From NCBI RefSeq assembly GCF_009834875.1, contig NZ_WVHT01000002.1:558001-622000 (forward strand): DNA of 64,000 nt. The letters are read 5' to 3'. A model generated the notes under the pieces. That model searched no databases. It saw nothing but the letters and a program-made list of their open reading frames with translations, and had not been told where the DNA came from. The DNA is from Hufsiella arboris (GTDB lineage Bacteria > Bacteroidota > Bacteroidia > Sphingobacteriales > Sphingobacteriaceae). A program made the position numbers and the translations under genes. Position 1 is the stretch's first letter. Each line of letters begins with the position of its first letter. Below are positions 18,732-27,918 of this stretch, one piece after another.

Positions 18732-20246
18732 ATGAATCACAAGATATTAATTAGCGGCACCTTATTAGCTTCAATTTTACTGGGGAGCTGCGCCAAACTA
18801 GAAGAAAAGCCGTACGGCTTGATCAACACAGTTACTTTTTATAAAACCGCGCAGGATGCAGAATCAGCGATCATCTACGCCTATTCCGATCTTCCGGAAG
18901 TAGGGTATTATTCCCGTGGATATTACATCGTTACAGAACTGCCAACCGAGGACCTGACCCAAAAAGGCGATGCCGGTGTAGGAAACTTCGAACTGGATGA
19001 ATTGCGGACGACTTCGACAAATTCCGACCTTGACAACATCTGGACTTACATGTATCGCGGTATTACAAGGGCGAACGCCGTCATAGTGAATGTTCCGCAA
19101 ATTTCGATGCCTGAAGCAAACAGGAATCAGATAACCGGCGAAGGATATTTCCTTCGGGCACTGCATTATTTTAACCTCGTCAGGATGTTTGGAGAAGTTC
19201 CAATACGTCAGGATGTTATCGCCGATGCAACACAGATACCTGTAGCAAAATCGTCCATCAAGGATGTTTATGATCTTATTATCAGCGATTTAAAAAATGC
19301 TGAAAATTTAATTACTGTTCCGCGAATCAGCGAAGGCCGTGCTAACAAGGTCGCAGCTCAGGCTTTACTCGCTAAAGTTTATCTTCATCTGGCATCATCG
19401 AAAGTTTCAGGATCGCCGGGCTATGAATTTGTAAGTAATGCCGACGAAATGTATGCACAGGCAAAAGCTTATGCATCAAAAGTTATCGATGGACAGAGTA
19501 CATTTACGTTCACCCAAAGTCTGCCAGATATCTGGAATACAGAAATTTATAAAAAGGCAGCCACCTCTGAGCATATTTTCGACGCGGCGGTTGATCGTAA
19601 CGGCGATCGTGAAGGAAGCTTTTCCAAATTGCCAAACATGTTTTTACCTGCTGATCGCCCGATGACGATCCTGTACGACCAGGCAAATCCCGGTAGCAAT
19701 AAAATCGATATTGGACAAGGGTGGGCGCATTTTCGCACCGAATCGGCTATTTATAACGCCTACGCTTCAACCGACAAGCGCAAAACACAATTGATCGTGT
19801 CCGAATACACAAACGGCACGAGCAAATATGTCCTGGATATAACGAGCAGCGCGCGTCCCTTTACGAGGAAATTCATCGATCCGCTGCGAATTGGTGATGC
19901 GAGCAGCTGTAACTCGCCAATCCTGAGATACTCTGATATTCTTCTTGTTTTCGCTGAAGCGGAAGGACCGACGCCTGCTGGTTATGCAGCCATTCAAAAA
20001 GTAAGAGATAGAGCTGGTTTAGGTGCACTCAATCCGTCATTAAGCGTGCAGGCTTTCCGCGATGCCGTTGTTGAAGAGCGATCATTTGAACTCGCGTTCG
20101 AAGGAAACCGGCTGTTCGATCTTCGACGCACGAAAACTATGGAGAAAGTGCTTCACGACAAGTATGGGAAAACCATTACCAGCGGCGCTTATTTCTTCCC
20201 GATACCGCAACGTGAAATTGATACAAACCCATTAATGAAACCTTAA
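18732..20246 (+). CDS. RagB/SusD family glycan-binding surface lipoprotein
   Basis: A 504-residue lipoprotein. The ATG at 18732 places a lipobox LLGSC at residues 17-21; a TTG three codons upstream is less likely. The N-terminal SusD-like region (YKTAQDAESAIIYAYSDL) contains TPR-like helices such as GEGYFLRALHYFNLVRMFGEVPI. The C-terminal RagB signature is seen in RYSDILLVFAEAE and VVEERSFELAFEGNRLFDLRR. It caps the SusC barrel and binds the polysaccharide at the cell surface. The gene directly follows SusC and precedes a smaller surface lipoprotein gene by 12 bases. Confidence 0.97.
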   Translation: MNHKILISGTLLASILLGSCAKLEEKPYGLINTVTFYKTAQDAESAIIYAYSDLPEVGYYSRGYYIVTELPTEDLTQKGDAGVGNFELDELRTTSTNSDLDNIWTYMYRGITRANAVIVNVPQISMPEANRNQITGEGYFLRALHYFNLVRMFGEVPIRQDVIADATQIPVAKSSIKDVYDLIISDLKNAENLITVPRISEGRANKVAAQALLAKVYLHLASSKVSGSPGYEFVSNADEMYAQAKAYASKVIDGQSTFTFTQSLPDIWNTEIYKKAATSEHIFDAAVDRNGDREGSFSKLPNMFLPADRPMTILYDQANPGSNKIDIGQGWAHFRTESAIYNAYASTDKRKTQLIVSEYTNGTSKYVLDITSSARPFTRKFIDPLRIGDASSCNSPILRYSDILLVFAEAEGPTPAGYAAIQKVRDRAGLGALNPSLSVQAFRDAVVEERSFELAFEGNRLFDLRRTKTMEKVLHDKYGKTITSGAYFFPIPQREIDTNPLMKP

Positions 20247-20258
20247 GATTAACCAGAA

Positions 20259-21188
20259 ATGAAATCTATAATTAACTATATCCCTGTTTTATTTCTCGCT
20301 TTGTTTTTGATGGCGGGTTGTAAAAAAGATCCATACGATGGTGTAACCAGCAACGAAAAATCCATCGAAGCATATACTCTCGGAGGCGGACTCGTGCAGG
20401 TTGGACCGGCGGTGATCGACAGAACTGCGGGAACGGTACAAGTGCGGGTGTTAATGCAGGCAAATACCGATCTGTCAAAAGTTGCAGGTAATGTGATCAG
20501 CTCTTATAAATCAACCGTTGAACCCGTTTCTGGCTCGACCGTGAATTTCAAGGCTGGAAATAACAAATCAACCTATACCGTTACGGCAGAGTCGGGAGAA
20601 AGCCGGCAATGGACGGTTGAACTGATTCCTTTCACCGAAACCCTGATCGGTTCTTACAGCATTCAAAATCTTACCGTTTTTGGTGGTACCGGACCGGAGT
20701 ACGGAGGTGGCTCAGTATTTAAGCTAAGCGATAAGGGTGGTTGGCCAGTTAGCGCGGAGCCATCAACTGAACTGGACAATAAGCTAACCTTCACTTTTAC
20801 AGGTGTAACGGCCGATGGAAGTACGTATGGCGATATAGTGAATGACGCCGGCGCCGACGGTAAATATGCCAATTTCCTATACAGCGCTAAAAATTCAATA
20901 TTCGACGTAAATAAATTTTATCGCGCGATTCCAACAGGAACCGGAAAGTGGGAGCGAAATTATACCGCCAATACCATCACCTTCACTTTTGCCGATGGCA
21001 AGAAAGTGGTTGGCACCTTTTTGGGCGCCGGAACCGAAAGCCTCGGCAATGGTAACAACAAAACTATCACCGATAATTCCTTTGCATTTACTTTGAGTTC
21101 AGCAGATGATTGGGGTAATATTTATTCGGATTACGATAAGATCGTCAGTCGTCCGCGTAAATTTTGGATTGATGTTAAGAAACAATAG
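20259..21188 (+). CDS. SusE-position surface lipoprotein (DUF5018-like)
   Basis: A 309-residue lipoprotein with lipobox FLMAGC (Cys at residue 21). Residues ~30-130 contain a beta-sandwich segment seen in DUF5018-type surface proteins (NEKSIEAYTLGGG, TVQVRVLMQANTDLSKV, STYTVTAESGESRQWTVELI). The rest is a beta-rich region of unknown fold. Lying right after SusD and before the GH26 gene, it occupies the place of SusE/SusF-type glycan-binding proteins. A carbohydrate-binding role is therefore inferred from position; no catalytic motif is visible. Confidence 0.8.
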   Translation: MKSIINYIPVLFLALFLMAGCKKDPYDGVTSNEKSIEAYTLGGGLVQVGPAVIDRTAGTVQVRVLMQANTDLSKVAGNVISSYKSTVEPVSGSTVNFKAGNNKSTYTVTAESGESRQWTVELIPFTETLIGSYSIQNLTVFGGTGPEYGGGSVFKLSDKGGWPVSAEPSTELDNKLTFTFTGVTADGSTYGDIVNDAGADGKYANFLYSAKNSIFDVNKFYRAIPTGTGKWERNYTANTITFTFADGKKVVGTFLGAGTESLGNGNNKTITDNSFAFTLSSADDWGNIYSDYDKIVSRPRKFWIDVKKQ

Positions 21189-21253
21189 TCCCGTTGCAAT
21201 TAGCGCTTTGGTTTGTTAACCGGGGCGCTTTTGCTTTCTTAATTAGTACATTT

Positions 21254-22285
21254 ATGATCAAGTCTATGTTAATACCTTCATTACTTGTCGTGCTGCTTTT
21301 TTCGGATTGCAGTAAGAGCAGTAAAACCAGCGGAGACGATAAACCCGTTACGCCGCCTAAAGAAACACCAAATACGCCTTTTAAAACCTTAAATTATCTG
21401 TATAGCATTTCTGGCGAGAAGACATTGTCAGGCATTCATAACCGCGAACCAAATGCCACGCCCGCCCGGTGGACTGACGAGATATATAACACTACCGGTA
21501 AATATCCGGCACTTTGGAGCGGAGACTTTTTATTCCAGGCCGAAAATATCAACAATCGGCAAATCATGGTTAATGAAGCGGTTACTCAATGGAAGAAAGG
21601 TGCGGTCATTAATATTATGTGGCATGCCTGCAACCCTGCTTTATCTCAGCCCTGTGGCTGGGACGATGGAAAAGGCGTTCTAAGCTCATTAACTGACCAG
21701 CAATTTACCGAATTGACCACCGACGGAACCGCCATTAACGCCAAATGGAAGGGTATGATGGATGAAGTTTGCCTGTATTTGCAGCAGTTAAAAGACAAGG
21801 GAGTAGAAGTATTGTGGCGCCCGATGCACGAAATGAACCAGGGAAAATTCTGGTGGGCCGGCCGCCCGGGCGCAAGCGGAACGGTTAAGCTTTGGAAACT
21901 GACGCACGATTATATGGTGAAAACCAAAGGATTGACGAACCTGATCTGGGTTTGGGATGTGCAGGATTTCAGTACTTTAAGCAATGATGTTAAAAGTTAC
22001 TATCCTGGTGATGATTACTACGATGTGGCTGCGCTGGATGTTTACGATGGCAGCGGATTCACACAGGCTAAATATATGGCAATGGTTAATATTGCCGGAA
22101 AAAAGCCGATCGCGATTGGCGAGTGCGACAAACTTCCTACCGAGGAAGAACTTACTTATCAGCCAAAGTGGACGTTCTTCATGAGCTGGTCGGAGTTGGT
22201 GTTTGAAAAGAATACTAAAGAACAGCTTATCAAGCTTTACGGGTCTCCGAAGGTACAATCGCTGGATAAAATGCCTGGCTGGTGA
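21254..22285 (+). CDS. GH26 family glycoside hydrolase (beta-mannanase type), lipoprotein-like
   Basis: A 343-residue protein from ATG 21254 (a TTG 20 codons upstream is unlikely). The signal sequence ends with SDC; the lipobox is weak because Asp sits at -1. The GH26 barrel is clear: KTLSGIHNRE, ALWSGDF, INIMWHACNP, acid/base E193 in LWRPMHEMN, W-rich substrate cleft FWWAGRPG, and nucleophile E290 in IAIGECD. The family cleaves internal beta-1,4-mannosidic bonds; a few members act on other beta-glucans. It is the last gene of the SusC operon and the strongest hint that the substrate is a mannan. Confidence 0.92.
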   Translation: MIKSMLIPSLLVVLLFSDCSKSSKTSGDDKPVTPPKETPNTPFKTLNYLYSISGEKTLSGIHNREPNATPARWTDEIYNTTGKYPALWSGDFLFQAENINNRQIMVNEAVTQWKKGAVINIMWHACNPALSQPCGWDDGKGVLSSLTDQQFTELTTDGTAINAKWKGMMDEVCLYLQQLKDKGVEVLWRPMHEMNQGKFWWAGRPGASGTVKLWKLTHDYMVKTKGLTNLIWVWDVQDFSTLSNDVKSYYPGDDYYDVAALDVYDGSGFTQAKYMAMVNIAGKKPIAIGECDKLPTEEELTYQPKWTFFMSWSELVFEKNTKEQLIKLYGSPKVQSLDKMPGW

Positions 22286-22396
22286 TGAGCTCTAACGAGC
22301 ACAAACATTCTGCCGGTCAAAACTTTTTTATCAGTTCAATATAACTAATAAGCCGGAGGTAGGATTGCAACGGAATAGATCATTTATTTCGGAAAG

Positions 22397-22576
22397 CTAA
22401 GCCTCCGGTTTTTTCTTCTTTTTTAAAGCCTGACTATCAGAATCGTCGAATAATATTTCGTCTTCACAAACCGGGCAGGTGAATACTAGCTGCTTAAGCG
22501 GACTGTTAACAGCATTAACAAAAACGTCATCTGGAATTTCGATAATGCCATCGTGTTCAGGGCAAACAATTTTCAT
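22397..22576 (-). CDS. Small zinc-ribbon-like protein (59 aa)
   Basis: A short minus-strand reading frame with ATG at 22576 and TAG at 22397. It has two paired metal-ligand motifs, C5-P-E-H8 and C34-P-V-C37, an acidic segment (EDEILFDDSDS) and a lysine-rich tail. The spacing of the two knuckles (~26 residues) fits a zinc ribbon or rubredoxin-like miniprotein. No family name is recognised. The paired motifs and good codon use argue that it is real. Its 3' end contains half of a GC-rich inverted repeat with 22354-22361 (GCCGGAGG). Confidence 0.6.
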   Translation of the reverse strand: MKIVCPEHDGIIEIPDDVFVNAVNSPLKQLVFTCPVCEDEILFDDSDSQALKKKKKPEA

Positions 22577-22762
22577 AGAATTAATAATTGGTTTTTATAT
22601 AATGAAGTGTGGCATCGATTTGTTTGGGAAACATTCGTTTTTGTACTGGCTACCAGTTGCTTCTGTCGAGTTATGTTTAGGGCTTCACTAGAAAATCCCG
22701 ACCGATTAAGCAATCAAATTTTTCGGTTTTAAAAAAACTATCTCTGTGTTTATAAGTAACTG

Positions 22763-24601
22763 CTATTTAATAGGTTGATGAGGTTCAGCTACCTTCAATT
22801 CTGATTTTAGCAGATCCTGCGTAATCGAACGGGTGTAAGTTCTGATCTCTTCCTGGAACTCATTTACAGAAGCTCCAGACCGTATTTCTTCCAGCCTTTT
22901 TTCCCAGCTGCCGGTCAGTTCGGCCTGTGCAATGCGTTGGTCTTTTACGATGTTATAAACGGCCAGGCCTGTATCAGTTGGCAGCAGACTTTTCTTCTCA
23001 CGCTTTATATAATCGCGTTTGATCAATGTTTCAATGATTGCTGCGCGGGTTGCTGGCGTACCCAGGCCACTGTCTTTCATGGCGTAACGAAGCTCATCAT
23101 CTTCAATTTCTTTGCCGGCGGTTTCTAAAGCTTTTAACAGTGTAGCTTCGTTATACAAAGCTTTGGGTTTAGTTTGTTTTTCAAGCAAAACTTTGTCGAC
23201 TACCGGTAGATTTTCATCTCGCTTTACTTTGGGTAATGAGGCGTTTTCTTCATCTTTCTTTTCTTCATCTGCTTCGTTAAAAACAGATCGCCATCCGGCC
23301 GAACTGATCACTGTACCGCTTGCGGTAAATGTTGATCCGGATTCAATGGTAATTTTTGTGATCTCTTTTATACACTCCTGGTGAAAAGACTCGAGCATTC
23401 GCCCAACGACGAGATTAAACATTGCCTGCCTGTCGCCGGACAGCTGATAAGCCGGTTCTCCGGTTGGTAGGATTGCATGGTGATCGGTCACTTTAGCAGC
23501 GTTAACACTTCGTTTGCCAAGCTTGTGACCAGTTAGAAAGGTTGCCTGTTTACCAAATTCCGGATGATCTTTATATTTTGAGATCAACTCCGGAATTCCT
23601 GCAAAAACATCGTCGCCGATATAACGGCTGCCAGTCCGCGGATAGGTGATCAGTTTGCCTTCATACAGGTTTTGTAAAATACCTAAAGTTTGCTCTGCTG
23701 TGAAGCCCATTTTTTTGTTGGCTTCCTGCTGTAAGCTGCTCAGGTCGTGCAAAAGCGGTGGCGGCTCTTTACGTGGCTTGGCTTCTACGGAAGTAATGTG
23801 TCCTCCATTTGGAAAACCGGAAGCTATATCTTCAACTTTTTCCAGGATAGTTTCAGCGTCTTCCTTCGTTTTATAGCTCTTAGCTGAAATCGCTTTGAAT
23901 ACCTGGCCATCCTTGTCAAGCTGTATGCTAACCTGGTAGTATTGCTGCGGAACGAAATTCTTGTTTTCAAGATATCTGGCACAGATCATCGCAAGGGTAG
24001 GCGTTTGCACTCGTCCCAACGACAAAACGCTGCGATTTCCACAGGATATGCTTAAAGCTTGTGTGGCGTTCATTCCAACCAGCCAGTCGGACTGCGACCT
24101 ACAGTGTGCAGAGTTAAACAGCGTGTCATATTCAGTACCTGGTTTCAGGTTACGAAAACCATTTTTTATGGCTTCATCTGTTTGGGAAGATATCCATAGC
24201 CGTTTAAAAGGCTTCTTGCATTTGAGATAGTAATAAATATAACGGAAGATCAGTTCTCCCTCGCGACCCGCATCCGTTGCTACGATGATTTCCGTTGCTT
24301 CGTCAAACAAGCGTTGAATAATATCGAGTTGTTTTCGTACTGCCGGATCCTCAACTATGCCGTCTTTCGTTTTTACTTTCCGCACCGATAACTTGAATTT
24401 TTGCGGAAGCATCGGGAGGTTTCGGATATTCCAGCCGTAAAAACCGTATTCCTGCGGAGGAGCGAGCTGCAGTAAATGCCCGAAAGCCCATGTGAAAGTA
24501 TAGCCCTTGCCTTCCAGGTAACCGTCTTTTTTTGTGTTTGCGCCAAATACACGGGCAATTTCTCTCGCTACGGATGGTTTCTCAGCAATTATAACCTTCA
24601 T
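22763..24601 (-). CDS. topB: DNA topoisomerase III
   Basis: A 612-residue type IA topoisomerase that breaks and rejoins one DNA strand to decatenate intermediates. The TOPRIM domain has AEKPSVAREIA (E7) and ATDAGREGELIFR (D110, E114). The gate domains follow, with catalytic Tyr320 in LITYPRTGSRYI. KVTDHHAILPTG and SGLGTPATRAAIIE complete the core. It is shorter than E. coli TopB (653 residues) and has no C-terminal zinc ribbons, which is common in Bacteroidota copies. It could be a second TopB of plasmid or ICE origin, but no mobility genes are nearby. Confidence 0.95.
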   Translation of the reverse strand: MKVIIAEKPSVAREIARVFGANTKKDGYLEGKGYTFTWAFGHLLQLAPPQEYGFYGWNIRNLPMLPQKFKLSVRKVKTKDGIVEDPAVRKQLDIIQRLFDEATEIIVATDAGREGELIFRYIYYYLKCKKPFKRLWISSQTDEAIKNGFRNLKPGTEYDTLFNSAHCRSQSDWLVGMNATQALSISCGNRSVLSLGRVQTPTLAMICARYLENKNFVPQQYYQVSIQLDKDGQVFKAISAKSYKTKEDAETILEKVEDIASGFPNGGHITSVEAKPRKEPPPLLHDLSSLQQEANKKMGFTAEQTLGILQNLYEGKLITYPRTGSRYIGDDVFAGIPELISKYKDHPEFGKQATFLTGHKLGKRSVNAAKVTDHHAILPTGEPAYQLSGDRQAMFNLVVGRMLESFHQECIKEITKITIESGSTFTASGTVISSAGWRSVFNEADEEKKDEENASLPKVKRDENLPVVDKVLLEKQTKPKALYNEATLLKALETAGKEIEDDELRYAMKDSGLGTPATRAAIIETLIKRDYIKREKKSLLPTDTGLAVYNIVKDQRIAQAELTGSWEKRLEEIRSGASVNEFQEEIRTYTRSITQDLLKSELKVAEPHQPIK

Positions 24602-24762
24602 TAACTTTTCACTATCTATGGCTTATGAACCAGCCGGAAAAGTACATAAAGTAAGCTGACGCCGCAACGAATGTTGAAAAGGCGTTGCGAGTTTCCCGTA
24701 GCCCGGGGTAAAAATAAACGAATGGGTGGTGAAAAATACCCGGGTTTACTAACCGGAATTAG

Positions 24763-25038
24763 TTATGGATTATAACCAAATTGCTTGAGCACACTTTCAC
24801 ATTGCCGCCTGATTGAAATCGGAACTTCTCTGTCGATGTAAAGCCGAAATGTAGGATATGTCTTCACAAGTTTGCAAAAATCCAGGATAGCCGAAGTTTT
24901 GAAAGGACTATTGCTGGCTTTCTGATTGAACCAGGATTCGTTTTGAGTTTGAACCGACTTGAGTGCTTGCTTGATTTGGTCAAACGTGTCCATATAATCA
25001 CTGCCGTAAAGTTTGACGCAAGAATTTCTATCTTTCAT
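24763..25038 (-). CDS. Small helical protein of unknown function
   Basis: A 91-residue protein from ATG 25038 (a frame extension to 25068 exists). It is mainly helical by composition: TFDQIKQALKSVQTQNESWF, then SAILDFCKLVKTYPTFRLYI and a basic C-terminus. No signal peptide, membrane segment or catalytic motif is seen and I do not recognise the family. It is a stand-alone gene between topB and a metalloprotease gene; the next 240 bases upstream hold only the terminator of the neighbour. Confidence 0.55.
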   Translation of the reverse strand: MKDRNSCVKLYGSDYMDTFDQIKQALKSVQTQNESWFNQKASNSPFKTSAILDFCKLVKTYPTFRLYIDREVPISIRRQCESVLKQFGYNP

Positions 25039-25230
25039 ATTCGCAATTATTTCTGTTATATAAACCACGAAATATAGAACAAGTTTGTGTTTTAATTGAA
25101 AAGTTTAAAGGCCTTGTATAGCAGATCGTGTAAATTGCACAACGTTTGGTGTCGTTTTTTGAGGAAATGTTAATGTGAATGGGCGTGTTGCTCGAAAATC
25201 AGTTCATTGATTTTAGATGCTTTCACAATT

Positions 25231-25260
25231 AAAAAAAGCCCGTGCGAAAAATCGCCGGGC
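25231..25260 (-). terminator. Rho-independent terminator of the BSP-like gene
   Basis: On the minus strand a GC-rich stem (GCCCG/CGGGC continuing into GCGA/TCGC with one bulged A and a TTTT loop) is followed by seven T. It sits ~22 bases after the stop at 25283. Confidence 0.8.
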
Positions 25261-25282
25261 CTGGCACTGTAAAATAAGTTTA

Positions 25283-25948
25283 TTACGCGATCGACGGATT
25301 CTTAACATATTCCGCCCAAAGTTCGTCGAGCGTTTTGCCGGTTTGTTGTTTCCAGACGTTATCAGTATAGGTGTGGTCGCGGAGCTTTGAATCAACGGTT
25401 TTAACGATTCCCGGTTTCACTTTTTGTTCCATCCAGGTGAAAAACCTTGCGGTTATCCGGTAGCTGTTTTCATATGATTGCCCCTGTTTGAGATCTGGTA
25501 ACTTCCAACCGGCACCAGCGTTATCAACGCCAAATTTACTTCGCGCAAAGTCGGCAATACCTTCGGTGAGCCAACCCGGACCAACGCTTTCACCATAATT
25601 TTGTACAATATGCATTACCTCGTGCGTAACAACATCAATGTCGCCCGGATGCTTCTTTAACCATTCTGAACTGAACACAACTTGTCCATCATCGGTAGCG
25701 GCTACACCTTTATATGCCGTGTCGACAAAGAATACGACCTTTTTCAGCGTCTTTGGGTTATATTCTTTGGCTAATTTCGGATATACAGTAAAAAAGGTTT
25801 CGGTTAATCTTTTTTTCAGTTGAGGATCGAGTTCCGTGTAATTGCTTTTAAACGTAAGCGTATAGCCCGTGCGCGTTATTGATTCCTGAGCTTTCAGACT
25901 GAATGAGAGCAGAAGAAGACAGGAGAAGCTTAATGGTAAGAATTTCAT
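25283..25948 (-). CDS. Secreted basic-secretory-protein-like zincin metalloprotease
   Basis: A 221-residue protein from ATG 25948 with a clean signal peptide (LLLSFSLKAQ, ~21 residues). An upstream start at 25993 would put 15 residues before the signal and is less likely. It belongs to the plant basic secretory protein/BSP family: AYKGVAATDDGQVVFSSEWL, zinc motif H109-E-V-M-H113, GPGWLTEGIADFAR with the third ligand region, and SYRITARFFTWME. The family is a putative secreted peptidase of unknown substrate. Followed by a strong terminator, so monocistronic. Confidence 0.85.
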   Translation of the reverse strand: MKFLPLSFSCLLLLSFSLKAQESITRTGYTLTFKSNYTELDPQLKKRLTETFFTVYPKLAKEYNPKTLKKVVFFVDTAYKGVAATDDGQVVFSSEWLKKHPGDIDVVTHEVMHIVQNYGESVGPGWLTEGIADFARSKFGVDNAGAGWKLPDLKQGQSYENSYRITARFFTWMEQKVKPGIVKTVDSKLRDHTYTDNVWKQQTGKTLDELWAEYVKNPSIA

Positions 25949-26155
25949 TTTATAAGTTTTGTTTGAAAAAATCGATGGAAGTTGATCCTCCACAGCTTTA
26001 CAAACTTAATTATATCCCGGGTTCTGAGCCAGGCTAGGATCTAAATTTCACTATTATTCTCAAATTGGATTCCTTACAGTCGCTAACGTTTTTAATCAAA
26101 AAAAAATTTAATTTACAACCTCGCTTTGTTCGAACCAACTAACCAATATTTTATA

Positions 26156-27826
26156 ATGCTAAGAAGACACTTTCTCAAACTTTCAGGTACCGCTGCCGCT
26201 GCGGTTTTGCTGAGTGACCTGGTTTATGCTGTTTCACCTCGAAAAACGGTAATTAATGAACCCGACGAAGTTTGGGCACAATCAGGCGGGGAGTGGTTCA
26301 GGTTAAATAAAGACGGCGTATCCGGGTTTAAATATGGAGACATAGAAGTCACCTTAAAAACGAATGGCGATGCCGTGGGCGTGTATGTTGTTTCTCCAAC
26401 CAAACAGCTTAACACGGTCCGTTTAAAATGGGGGCACAAAATGGCTGCGAGGTCCATATTTTTGGGGGATCACTGGGAACGTTCTTATGGCGATCTGCGG
26501 TGGAAAAAAAAGTTCGCCGGCGTAAAAAATCCATGGTATGTTATTATCCATGATAAAAAAACAACGGCGTGTTTCGGCGTAAGGACAGGAGCGAACAGCA
26601 TCTGCTGGTGGGAGTTAACTAATGGAGGCCTGCAGCTAACGCTGGATACACAGTCGGGCGGAAATGGCGTGTTGTTAGGAAGCCGCCAGTTACATGCGGC
26701 GGATATCGTTACGTCTGCAGGATTAGCAGATGAAAACCTGTTTCAAACCGATCACCGTTTTTGTAAGCTAATGTGCGAAAAGCCCCGCTTGCCAAAACAG
26801 CCTGTTTATGGTATAAACGATTGGTATTTCGCCTACGGTAAGAACAGTTCAGATCTGATACTGAAAACCACCGCCATGATGAGCGAGTTGGTGACCGACA
26901 ATACCAATAAACCATTTTCAGTAGTCGACGCCGGCTGGGCGGTTTATTCGCCTCTTGCTCCGGGCGATGGTGCATGGAACGATGATTTTTCGACACCAAA
27001 TGACAAATTTAAAGATATGCATTTGCTTGCCGACGAGATTAAGAAGTTAGGAATGCGTCCTGGATTGTGGATGCGCCCGCTTTGTGCCCGGCATGATGAA
27101 AATCCGGCTTTGCTTGCACCTTCAATCCCCGGAAGAGATAATCCGAAAATGCCAGTTCTTGATCCGACAATCCCCGAGAATATAGAACGCATTAAACATT
27201 ATTTCGATGTTTATAAGGCCTGGGGATATGAAATGGTAAAACACGACTTCACCACGTTTGATCTCACCGGCCGCTGGGGCTTTCAAATGTCGGAAGGAAT
27301 CACGTCGCCACAATGGAACTTTCATGACAGAAGCAAAACAAATGCAGAAATTACCTTAATGCTTTACCGTTCAATTCGGGAGGCTGCCGGCGATAGCATG
27401 TATATCATTGGTTGCAATACCATGAGTCATCTTAGTGCAGGTTTATTTGAGCTATGCCGGATCGGGGATGATACCAGCGGCAAGGAGTGGGGCCGTACCC
27501 GAAAAATGGGCGTGAATACGCTTGCTTTCCGGCTGCCTCAGCATAATGCCTTTTATGCTGCAGACGGCGATTGCGTTGGGCTCACTACTGAGATTTCCTG
27601 GGACAGGAATAAACAATGGCTGCAATTACTTTCCGAAAGCAGCGCGCCGCTGTTCGTATCTGCCCAACCCGAGGCAATCGGAGAGGAACAAAAACAAGCT
27701 TTGAAAACAGCATTTGCTCAGGCTGCGAAAGTGCAGACTTTAGCGGAACCGCTTGACTGGCTCGAAAACACCGAACCCCGGAAATGGAATTTAAATAACC
27801 GTATAGTTGATTTCGACTGGGCGTAA
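26156..27826 (+). CDS. Alpha-galactosidase-like glycoside hydrolase (GH27/GH36 type)
   Basis: A 556-residue protein from ATG 26156 (the TTG at 26126 is unlikely). The N-terminus LRRHFLKLSGTAAAAVLL is a Tat-like signal. An N-terminal beta domain precedes a clan GH-D barrel: YGINDWYFAYGKNS, VVDAGWAVYSP, LGMRPGLWMRPL, probable nucleophile D364 in MVKHDFTTFD, and probable acid region CRIGDDTSGKEWGR. Clan GH-D enzymes are retaining alpha-galactosidases. It lies 3.9 kb after the GH26 gene and could debranch galactomannan, though topB and other genes separate them. The exact family is uncertain. Confidence 0.82.
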   Translation: MLRRHFLKLSGTAAAAVLLSDLVYAVSPRKTVINEPDEVWAQSGGEWFRLNKDGVSGFKYGDIEVTLKTNGDAVGVYVVSPTKQLNTVRLKWGHKMAARSIFLGDHWERSYGDLRWKKKFAGVKNPWYVIIHDKKTTACFGVRTGANSICWWELTNGGLQLTLDTQSGGNGVLLGSRQLHAADIVTSAGLADENLFQTDHRFCKLMCEKPRLPKQPVYGINDWYFAYGKNSSDLILKTTAMMSELVTDNTNKPFSVVDAGWAVYSPLAPGDGAWNDDFSTPNDKFKDMHLLADEIKKLGMRPGLWMRPLCARHDENPALLAPSIPGRDNPKMPVLDPTIPENIERIKHYFDVYKAWGYEMVKHDFTTFDLTGRWGFQMSEGITSPQWNFHDRSKTNAEITLMLYRSIREAAGDSMYIIGCNTMSHLSAGLFELCRIGDDTSGKEWGRTRKMGVNTLAFRLPQHNAFYAADGDCVGLTTEISWDRNKQWLQLLSESSAPLFVSAQPEAIGEEQKQALKTAFAQAAKVQTLAEPLDWLENTEPRKWNLNNRIVDFDWA

Positions 27827-27850
27827 AAAGTAGTGCACTTAGAAAAAAAA

Positions 27851-27869
27851 GCGCCGGAAGTACCGGCGC
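27851..27869. terminator. Bidirectional terminator between convergent genes
   Basis: A perfect 7-bp stem GCGCCGG / CCGGCGC with loop AAGTA. On the minus strand it is followed by eight T, a strong stop for the DUF2911 gene; on the plus strand by CTTGTTTA, weaker, for the alpha-galactosidase-like gene. Confidence 0.8.
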
Positions 27870-27918
27870 CTTGTTTATGGTTTGTAATAAGTTGATAGCG
27901 TGTCTAGTACAGCTTCAG

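Noticed and set aside
22354-22408. Inverted repeat GCCGGAGG ... CCTCCGGT followed by T6
   Set aside because: The loop is ~40 bases and one arm lies in a coding frame; a weak terminator for the GH26 operon at best.
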